Positions 1 to 5,827 of a stretch of DNA of 11,189 nt are shown here, one piece after another (position 1 is the first letter of the stretch; every line of letters starts with the position of its first letter). The stretch lies in assembly GCA_010025475.1 (NCBI GenBank), contig RGTE01000027.1:1-11189 (forward strand), in the 5' to 3' direction. The stretch comes from Verrucomicrobiota bacterium (GTDB lineage: Bacteria; Verrucomicrobiota; Verrucomicrobiia; Methylacidiphilales; Verrucolacustridaceae). The notes below the pieces were generated by a model. That model was given only the letters and a program-made list of their open reading frames with translations, did not search any database and was not told the origin of the DNA. A program made the position numbers and the translations under genes.

Positions 1-45
1 CCGCCAGTTGCCCACCAAACCCCTTTCCCCCATCTTAATAACTCC

Positions 46-1182
46 GTGAACCCGCCCGCCCTGCACCCCCCGTCTTCCCCCTGCCGGCCCATCTCGATCC
101 TATATCCCATCTTCTCTATCCTCGCTCTCAGCGCCTGCCTCTTTGCCCAGGATTCCGGCTCGAAATCCCGCGTCGCTTACCTCGAGAACCCCAACCTTCT
201 CAATAACTACGATCCCAAGCCCGAGGCGGTCAAAAAGGCCGTGGCCTCGCTCCTCACCACTCTCACCGGCAAGGACAAGCCGGCGGATGCGTGGAAGGAT
301 CTGGGCGTCTCCCCCGATGACACCGTTGCCGTGAAGATCGCCGCCTTGGGCGATGCCCGCACCAGCACCGCCTCCGAGGTGGTCGATGCCGTGACCGGCA
401 GTCTGATCGATGCCGGCGTAAAACCGGAATCCATCATCGTCTGGGACAAGCTGGAACGGGATCTGACCCGATCCGGATTTCCGGTATCCACGGGCAAAGG
501 AAAACCCCAAACCCGGGCGGTGATCGCCGGGGCCACCTCCGATACCCCCGGCCTGGGTTGGGATCCGGACACCGCACCCTACTTCAATCCCACGATGGGG
601 GAACTGATCTACGGCGATCTCAAGTTCCAGCCTGCCCTGATGGACGGATTGCCTTCGCCGAAGTCGGGCGGCTCTGCCGACCGCACCCCCTACTGGTCCT
701 ACTACTCGAAGCTGGTGACCCGGAAAGACGTGAAGGTGGTGAACCTTGGCACCATGACCAGTGATCCCGATCTGGGCATCTTTGGTTGCTGCGCCTCCCT
801 CGCCTTGGGCAGCGTCGACAACACCCGCCGCCTGATGAAACCCAACGCCGATCAGGACACCTCCATCGGGGAAATCCTCACGAGCGATCCGCTGAAACCG
901 AAAACGGTGCTCCATATTTCCGACGGGTTGATCGTGAAATTTGCCGGCAACCGCTCTTTTGATGCCAACTATGCCACCGCACCCGGCATCCTCCTCGCCT
1001 CGAAAGACCCCGTGGCCCTCGATGCCATGGCCTTGGATCGTTTCGAAAAGCTTCGCGCCAACCCCGGCCCGGGGGTTCCCCCGATCCCGAGGATCGGCAA
1101 CGTCCCCCACATCGCCGGCGCCGCCCTCGTGGGAGCCGGGAACGCGGACCCGGCCAAGATCGAAATTGTGAACGCGAAGTAA
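46..1182 (+). CDS. Secreted DUF362-type protein of unknown function
   Basis: This 378-residue exported protein resembles the DUF362 family; its function is not known. Residues 16-34 form a hydrophobic export signal ending in LSAC (Cys31), which fits a lipoprotein signal-peptidase site, so it may be a membrane-anchored lipoprotein; the n-region carries little positive charge. DUF362-like traits are VAVKIAAL (94-101) followed by a segment around DAGVKPESIIVWD, a central VVNLGTMTSDPDLG stretch, the HISDG segment (290-294), ILLASKDPVALDAMALDRF (315-333) and a C-terminal PHIAGAALVGAG (354-365). No ferredoxin-type cysteine cluster is present; the only notable cysteines are the adjacent pair 248-249. 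The start is GTG with no clear ribosome-binding site, and the frame stays open to the left edge, but there is no other ATG, GTG or TTG before position 46. The stop lies one base from the stop of convergent lpxA. The family call is by motif recognition and is moderately sure. Confidence 0.72.
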   Translation: MNPPALHPPSSPCRPISILYPIFSILALSACLFAQDSGSKSRVAYLENPNLLNNYDPKPEAVKKAVASLLTTLTGKDKPADAWKDLGVSPDDTVAVKIAALGDARTSTASEVVDAVTGSLIDAGVKPESIIVWDKLERDLTRSGFPVSTGKGKPQTRAVIAGATSDTPGLGWDPDTAPYFNPTMGELIYGDLKFQPALMDGLPSPKSGGSADRTPYWSYYSKLVTRKDVKVVNLGTMTSDPDLGIFGCCASLALGSVDNTRRLMKPNADQDTSIGEILTSDPLKPKTVLHISDGLIVKFAGNRSFDANYATAPGILLASKDPVALDAMALDRFEKLRANPGPGVPPIPRIGNVPHIAGAALVGAGNADPAKIEIVNAK

Positions 1183-1183
1183 T

Positions 1184-1957
1184 CTACCTCAGCACCACGC
1201 CGCGTTCCGACGTCTTTAAAAATTCCAACAATTCCGCAACCTCGGCCGTTTTCGGCCCCTTTTCCGTCAAATACTCCCTCGCCTGGGAAAGATTGTATTT
1301 GGGGTTCAGCAACACCTTGAGGGCGTCTTTCAGGCCGCGGATGGCCTCTTCCGAAAACCCTTTGCGCTGCAGGCCGGTCAGATTGACCGCTCTCACCACC
1401 GCCGGATTTCCATCGGCAATCATGTAGGGCGGCACGTCCTGCACCACCTTGGTGCAGCCGCCGAGCATCGCATGCCGGCCAATCCGGCAGAACTGATGCA
1501 CCGCGGAAAGCCCCCCGATCACCGCGAAGTCCCCGACGGTGACATGACCGGCCAAGGTCCCATTGTTGGAAAAAATACAGTCGTTGCCGACGATGCAGTT
1601 GTGGGCCACGTGGGCGTAGGCCAGGAAGTGGTTCCGGCTGCCGATGATGGTTTTCTCCTCCGGACTGGTTCCCCGGTTGACGGTGACGAATTCCCGAAAA
1701 TCGTTTTCGTCCCCCACCTCCAGATACGTGGGCTCACCCTTGTACTTGAGGTCCTGGGTTCGTCCCCCGATCGAGCAAAAGGGATGAAAGACATTCTTTT
1801 TTCCAAAGCGGCTGGGACCCTCGAGATTGACGTGATGACGGAGAACGCAACCGTCCCCCAGCTGCACCCCCTCGCCCACAACGCAGTAGGGACCAACTTC
1901 GACGGAGGCCGGCACTCCGGCTTTGGGATGAACGACCGCTGTCGAATGAACCGCCAC
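1184..1957 (-). CDS. lpxA: UDP-N-acetylglucosamine acyltransferase LpxA
   Basis: LpxA moves a beta-hydroxyacyl chain from acyl carrier protein to the 3-OH of UDP-GlcNAc, the first step of lipid A synthesis in the cytoplasm. The 257-residue product matches the usual length (E. coli 262). The N-terminal two thirds are hexapeptide repeats of a left-handed beta-helix, and the C-terminus is helical. YAHVAHNC carries His116 and the expected catalytic base His119; His138 (LAGH) and His154 (AVHQF) are also kept. Gly167 aligns with E. coli Gly173, the acyl-length ruler, which suggests a long acyl donor (about C14; inference). I chose the GTG start at 1957 because it gives MAVHSTAVVHP, matching family N-termini, and leaves 13 bases after the lpxC-fabZ stop. 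A TTG at 1990 would add 11 residues and overlap that gene. It is probably cotranscribed with and coupled to lpxC-fabZ. Confidence 0.95.
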   Translation of the reverse strand: MAVHSTAVVHPKAGVPASVEVGPYCVVGEGVQLGDGCVLRHHVNLEGPSRFGKKNVFHPFCSIGGRTQDLKYKGEPTYLEVGDENDFREFVTVNRGTSPEEKTIIGSRNHFLAYAHVAHNCIVGNDCIFSNNGTLAGHVTVGDFAVIGGLSAVHQFCRIGRHAMLGGCTKVVQDVPPYMIADGNPAVVRAVNLTGLQRKGFSEEAIRGLKDALKVLLNPKYNLSQAREYLTEKGPKTAEVAELLEFLKTSERGVVLR

Positions 1958-1970
1958 GCCGCCCCGTTTC

Positions 1971-3287
1971 TCAGCGATCCATGACCGCAAACATCAGCTC
2001 TGCTTCGCTGACCACCTCGCCGTTGACAAGACACTGGCCGGAAGCCTTGCCGATCTTGCCCCGTGCCTTGGTCAGCTCCACCTGAATCATGAGCGTGTCC
2101 CCCGGCACCACCGGTTTGCGGAACTTGGCCTTGTCCACGCTCATGAAATAGCCGAGCTTGCCGGCGTTTTCCGTGTTCCGCAGGAGCAGGATGCTGGCGA
2201 CCTGGGCCATGGCCTCAATCTGCAGGACACCCGGCATGATCGGGTGTCCGGGAAAATGTCCGGCAAAAAAGGGCTCGTTGATGGTGACCAGCTTGAGCCC
2301 GACCGCCTTGTTGTCGTCCTCAAAGCGCAAGACCCGGTCCACCATCAGGAACGGATAACGGTGCGGCAGAATTTTCATGACATCGTTGGTGTCGAGCGCC
2401 CGCTCGCCCACCGGGATGTTTTCCACCGGCATCAGGGCGGACTGATACGCCTTCCAAGCCTTGAGGAGTGCTTTGGCGAATTGGAGATTCAGTCCGTGAC
2501 TGGGTTTGGCCGCAAGAATATGGCCGCGGATCCGCACCGGGAACAGGGCGAGATCGCCGATGATGTCGAGGATCTTGTGCCGGACGAACTCGTCGGGATA
2601 ACGGAGTGGCTCCTTGCTCATCACCGATTCCCCGCGGATCACGATGGCATTCTCAAGGCTTCCGCCCTTGATCAGCCCTTTGTTCAGGAGCGGCTCCACC
2701 TCCTCGTAAAATACGAAGGTGCGGGCCCGGCCGATGTCCTGGGCGTAGTTTTTTTCGCTCACCTCCAGGGAAAGAAACTGGGTGTGGTGCCCGGTGTGAT
2801 TGGCGTTGGTGCAGGAAACCTTGAACCCCTCGTGGGGGAGCGCGGCCAGATAGCCGCCATCGGGGGAGGTCACCCAGACCGGCTCACGGATCTCAAACGT
2901 GGCCCGGGGGGCATCGAGTTCCCTGCGCCCCGCCTTGTGGAGAAGATCGAGAAACGGTGAGGCACTGCCATCCCCGATCGGCGGCTCGTTGGCATCCAAC
3001 TCGATCAAGGCGTTGTCGATATCCAGCCCGCGCAGGGCGGAAAGCAGATGCTCCACCGTGCTGACCTTGACGCTGCCTTCGGCCAGCGTGGTGGCGCGCT
3101 CGACCTGCTTCACCTTTTCCAAAAAGGCGGGGATCACCGGCTGATCCGCCAGATCCATCCGGCGGAACTGGTAACCGGTTCCGGCCGCCGCCGGCTTCAC
3201 CGTCAGGCGCACCTTGGCCCCGCTATGGAGGGAGATGCCCGTCAGGCTGGCCTCTTTTTCAACCGTGGTTTCCCGTGCCGTCGCCAT
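1971..3287 (-). CDS. lpxC-fabZ: Bifunctional LpxC deacetylase / FabZ dehydratase
   Basis: This 438-residue fusion joins two enzymes. Residues 1 to about 285 are LpxC, the zinc UDP-3-O-acyl-GlcNAc deacetylase that commits sugar to lipid A. Residues about 293-438 are FabZ, the (3R)-hydroxyacyl-ACP dehydratase of fatty acid elongation. In LpxC, STVEHLLSAL gives the presumed catalytic Glu79 and zinc ligand His80; RHKILDIIGD gives zinc ligands His237 and Asp241; and KPSHGLN gives His264. In FabZ, LPHRYPFLMVD is followed by GHFPGHPIMPGV with catalytic His344, then IEAMAQ with Glu358, 14 residues on as in E. coli FabZ. All key residues are present, so both halves look active. The fusion is known in Bacteroidetes and some other phyla. 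Start ATG at 3287; no strong Shine-Dalgarno site is seen. It heads a two-gene unit with lpxA, which uses the same beta-hydroxyacyl-ACP pool. Confidence 0.97.
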   Translation of the reverse strand: MATARETTVEKEASLTGISLHSGAKVRLTVKPAAAGTGYQFRRMDLADQPVIPAFLEKVKQVERATTLAEGSVKVSTVEHLLSALRGLDIDNALIELDANEPPIGDGSASPFLDLLHKAGRRELDAPRATFEIREPVWVTSPDGGYLAALPHEGFKVSCTNANHTGHHTQFLSLEVSEKNYAQDIGRARTFVFYEEVEPLLNKGLIKGGSLENAIVIRGESVMSKEPLRYPDEFVRHKILDIIGDLALFPVRIRGHILAAKPSHGLNLQFAKALLKAWKAYQSALMPVENIPVGERALDTNDVMKILPHRYPFLMVDRVLRFEDDNKAVGLKLVTINEPFFAGHFPGHPIMPGVLQIEAMAQVASILLLRNTENAGKLGYFMSVDKAKFRKPVVPGDTLMIQVELTKARGKIGKASGQCLVNGEVVSEAELMFAVMDR

Positions 3288-3364
3288 CCCGCTTTCTACA
3301 CTTTCCCCACCCCTGAGTCATCCCTCTTATCTTCCCCATTTGCCCCCTCTGCTAGGCTGGGGAC
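3288..3364. other. Divergent intergenic gap between recO and lpxC-fabZ
   Basis: These 77 bases lie between two genes transcribed apart, so promoters for both recO and lpxC-fabZ are expected here or inside the opposing coding ends. The strand is strongly biased (mostly pyrimidine on +). I could not find a -35/-10 pair with sensible spacing on either strand: TTATCT at 3328 and TACACT at 3297 lack a TTGACA-like partner. There is no repeat or hairpin of note. Promoter content is expected from gene orientation only. Confidence 0.4.
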
Positions 3365-3904
3365 TTGAGCCAACCGCTTCAGGATGAAGGGATTCTGTTC
3401 CATCTTCGCCGCCAGGGGGAAACCAGCCTGCTGGCGGTCTGGCTGACCCGGAGCCATGGGATTGTCCGGACCCTTGCCAAGGGGGCGGCCAAGCCCGGAA
3501 GCCCGATGCGGGGCCATCTCGACCTTTTTCATGAGTGTGAAATCGGCTGGGAACCTTCCCGCCGAACGAGCCTTCACCACTTGCGGGAGGCCAGGGTCTT
3601 CCGTCCCCGTTCAGGCCTGCGCCAATCCTACGCCCGGATTCTCGCTGCCACGTATTTCGCCCAGACCATTGAACAGTCCGCCGAACCGGATTCCAACCTC
3701 GATTCCCTGCACGGCCTTCTTCGGTTGGCTTTGGACTGGCTGGAAGAGAAGGAACCGCACCGGAAACTGGTGGAGAGATTTGAGCGCGCGGTGCTCAAAC
3801 AACTGGGAGCGGACGACCCCCGCCGCTCCGCCCGTTCCCTGCTCGACGACCTCTCTCACCGCCGACCCAAGTCCCATGCGGCTTTACTCCAGCTACTGCG
3901 ATAA
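3365..3904 (+). CDS. recO: DNA repair protein RecO, short form
   Basis: RecO is a recombination mediator: with RecR it loads RecA on SSB-coated single strands in RecF-type gap repair and anneals complementary strands. The N-terminal 75 or so residues fit the RecO OB-fold: DEGILFHLRRQGETSLLAVW, then LTRSHGIVRTLAKGA, then a GHLDLF segment. After this comes a helical region with the family-like spacing of LRQSYARILAATYFAQ and LHGLLRLALDWLEE. At 179 residues it is clearly shorter than the usual 230-250; the last helices and the cysteine zinc finger found in some homologues are absent, and no continuation is visible in the other frames before 4060. The start is TTG, with an in-frame TAG at 3353 ruling out a longer protein; GGGGA just upstream may serve as the ribosome-binding site. 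It lies divergent from lpxC-fabZ and convergent with ispG, and is apparently transcribed alone. The low sequence conservation of RecO keeps confidence below that of its neighbours. Confidence 0.8.
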   Translation: MSQPLQDEGILFHLRRQGETSLLAVWLTRSHGIVRTLAKGAAKPGSPMRGHLDLFHECEIGWEPSRRTSLHHLREARVFRPRSGLRQSYARILAATYFAQTIEQSAEPDSNLDSLHGLLRLALDWLEEKEPHRKLVERFERAVLKQLGADDPRRSARSLLDDLSHRRPKSHAALLQLLR

Positions 3905-3924
3905 AACTCATCCCGGGACCTTTT

Positions 3925-4038
3925 TGTGGACGTGAAGGTGAATGGGAACGGGGAGATCAAAAGTCATGTTTCGGCAGAGGGCTGAATCCGCAAAGCCAAG
4001 GCGTTTCGTTCACGTCCACATTCACGTAAACGAAAAGC
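3925..4038. repeat. Opposed degenerate GTGRAN hexamer tracts with hairpin potential
   Basis: The 156-base gap between the convergent recO and ispG holds two short tracts of a loose six-base unit facing each other. On the + strand from 3927 it reads GTGGAC, GTGAAG, GTGAAT. On the - strand, reading down from 4025, it reads GTGAAT, GTGGAC, GTGAAC. As a result 3925-3936 (TGTGGACGTGAA) is a perfect 12-base inverted match to 4009-4020, across a 72-base loop. The right tract can instead fold on itself: 4001-4015 pairs with 4024-4038 at 13 of 15 positions around an 8-base loop. The two folds share bases and exclude each other. No T-run follows a stem on either strand, so a classical intrinsic terminator is not supported. 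The sequence is clear; its role is unknown. Confidence 0.6.
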
Positions 4039-4060
4039 GGAAGTCCAGGGGTGGGGATTT

Positions 4061-5827
4061 CTAGACCGTAACCGGCGTGGCCGGGGCATCGACCCACTTG
4101 CCGTGCTCGCGAATCAGATCCTTCAGCCGGTCAACGGCCTCGGCCTCCGGGATGTTGAACTTCACCGGACTTTTCCCGACGTACAGGTTGATCTTGCCGG
4201 GAGCACCCCCGACATATCCAAAATCCGCATCCGCCATCTCCCCGGGGCCGTTCACGATGCACCCCATCACGGCGATTTTCACACCCTTCAGGTGCTGCGT
4301 GGCCGCCTTGATTTTGGCCGTGGTGCTCTGCAGATCGAACAGCGTCCGGCCGCAGGAGGGACAGGCCACGTAGTCGGTCTTGAAAATTCGGCTGCCGGCG
4401 GCCTGGAGAATATTGAAGCCCAGCCGCAAACAGGCACCCGGAGCCGGTTCCCCCCGCACCAGGATGGCATCCCCGATCCCATCGCAAAGGAGCGCGCCGA
4501 GGTGGACCGAGGCCGCGATCAGGCCGGAGAGGCCACCTTCCGACTGCGCCGGCTTCAAGGTGTCCTTGAGGACGATCGGATGACGCGCGGCAATTTTCGC
4601 CGCCAAAAGACGCGTGCCGGAAACGGGGTTGAGATCGAGACCGTCCTTGAGGGCGACCAGCACCGTCTCCTTTTTCGCTTCGAGTGCCTTGATCTCGGCG
4701 TCATTCCGGGGGTCGATCTCGGTGATCGGGGTTTTTTCATGAACCAGCTCGGGAACGAGGTCTCCGAGCTGGGCAAACCTGGGACGAAGGGCCTCCTCGA
4801 CTTTGGCGGAAACAAAAACGCGCGGAGGTTCCTCCCCGCCGACGGCCACGCCCTGCACGGTGATTTTCTGGCTGGCCCGCTTGCCGAAGCTGAACGGGTC
4901 ATAGGAAAGCTTGGTATCGGCGTCAAAACTCCCCTTTTGGCGTTCCTCGAGATATTTCACGAGGGCCCGGCCCACGGGGATCTCGTGGACGCTGTCCTCC
5001 GTCAGGCTGATCCGGATGGTGTCGCCCAAACCGTCAAGGAGCAGGGAGCCGATGCCGATCGCACTCTTGATCCGGCCGTCCTCACCATCCCCTGCCTCCG
5101 TCACGCCGAGGTGAAGCGGGTAGTTCCAGTCCGGCCCTTCCTTGTCGAGTGAAGCCACCAGCAAGCGGTAGGCCTCGATCATCACCTTCGGGTTGGAGGA
5201 CTTCATGGAGAAGACAAAGTTGTGGAAATTGAGCTTTCGGGCGATCCGGGCGAACTCGAGGGCGCTCTCCACCATGCCGTGGGGCGTATCCCCATAGCGG
5301 TTCATGATCCGGTCGGAGAGCGATCCGTGGTTGGTGCCGATCCGCAGGGCGAGTCTCCTCTCCTGCAGCAGTTTCACCAGCGGGGTGAAGGTCTCCTCAA
5401 TCCGGCCGAGCTCCTCGGCGTACTGATCATCCGTGTACTCCCGCACGGCAAACTTCTTTTTGTCGGCAAAATTGCCGGGGTTGATGCGAATCTTGTCGAC
5501 CCACTGGGCCGCCTCCATCGCGGCATCCGGCTTGAAATGGATGTCCGCAACGATCGGCACGTCGCACCCGGCGGCCAGCAGATCCCGTTTGATATTTTTC
5601 AGGTTGGCCGCGTCCTTCACCGTGGGGGCGGTGATCCGGACGATCTGGCAGCCGACCTTGACGAGATCCAAGGTCTGCTTGACCGAGGCGGACGTGTCCA
5701 TGGTGTCGCAGGTGATCATGCTTTGGACCACGATCGGGTTCGGTCCCCCGATGCCCACTTTCCCGACTTTCACCTCGCGGGTCGGGCGACGGACATACCG
5801 GTACGGGCTGGCGCAATATCCCCTCAT
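4061..5827 (-). CDS. ispG: 4-hydroxy-3-methylbut-2-enyl diphosphate synthase IspG, long form
   Basis: IspG is a [4Fe-4S] enzyme that converts 2-C-methyl-D-erythritol 2,4-cyclodiphosphate to HMBPP, the penultimate MEP-pathway step. The 588-residue product has the three-part layout of chlamydial, Bacteroidetes and plant enzymes rather than the roughly 370-residue E. coli form. The order is a TIM-barrel domain (about 1-300, with VVQSMITCDTMDT and GVTEAGDGEDGRIKSAIGIG), an inserted middle domain (about 310-465), and the C-terminal cluster domain. Cluster ligands are Cys489 and Cys492 (ACPSCG), Cys523 (MGCIVNGPGE) and probably Glu530. The ATG overlaps the rseP stop as ATGA and follows eight A residues, with no Shine-Dalgarno site near it, so translation probably depends on ribosomes ending rseP. 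It is the last gene of the purA-to-ispG train and converges on recO. Confidence 0.97.
   Translation of the reverse strand: MRGYCASPYRYVRRPTREVKVGKVGIGGPNPIVVQSMITCDTMDTSASVKQTLDLVKVGCQIVRITAPTVKDAANLKNIKRDLLAAGCDVPIVADIHFKPDAAMEAAQWVDKIRINPGNFADKKKFAVREYTDDQYAEELGRIEETFTPLVKLLQERRLALRIGTNHGSLSDRIMNRYGDTPHGMVESALEFARIARKLNFHNFVFSMKSSNPKVMIEAYRLLVASLDKEGPDWNYPLHLGVTEAGDGEDGRIKSAIGIGSLLLDGLGDTIRISLTEDSVHEIPVGRALVKYLEERQKGSFDADTKLSYDPFSFGKRASQKITVQGVAVGGEEPPRVFVSAKVEEALRPRFAQLGDLVPELVHEKTPITEIDPRNDAEIKALEAKKETVLVALKDGLDLNPVSGTRLLAAKIAARHPIVLKDTLKPAQSEGGLSGLIAASVHLGALLCDGIGDAILVRGEPAPGACLRLGFNILQAAGSRIFKTDYVACPSCGRTLFDLQSTTAKIKAATQHLKGVKIAVMGCIVNGPGEMADADFGYVGGAPGKINLYVGKSPVKFNIPEAEAVDRLKDLIREHGKWVDAPATPVTV

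Noticed and set aside
100..1110. 336-codon open frame on the - strand opposite the DUF362-like gene
   Set aside because: The + strand frame has an export signal and family motifs; the - strand frame is a Gly/His/Asp/Arg-rich shadow with no recognisable domain.
1958..1990. TTG start of lpxA at 1990
   Set aside because: It would overlap lpxC-fabZ and add 11 residues with no match to LpxA; the GTG at 1957 aligns with family starts. It cannot be fully excluded.
3288..3364. Promoter elements between recO and lpxC-fabZ
   Set aside because: TTATCT and TACACT resemble -10 boxes, but no -35 partner at 16-18 bases could be found, so no specific promoter is claimed.
3905..3984. Frameshifted continuation of recO
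   Set aside because: The other frames give short peptides with no helical or cysteine pattern resembling the RecO C-terminus; the Val-X readings come from the hexamer tract.
3927..3986. Tiny ORF starting at GTG 3927 (about 19 codons)
   Set aside because: It has no ribosome-binding site, and its Val-Asp-Val-Lys-Val reading is a by-product of the six-base repeat unit.
4001..4038. Rho-independent terminator for recO or ispG
   Set aside because: The stem is strong, but it is AT-mixed with two mismatches and no T-run follows it on either strand.
4103..5152. 349-codon open frame on the + strand opposite ispG
   Set aside because: The opposite strand encodes IspG with its cluster ligands; this is a compositional shadow.
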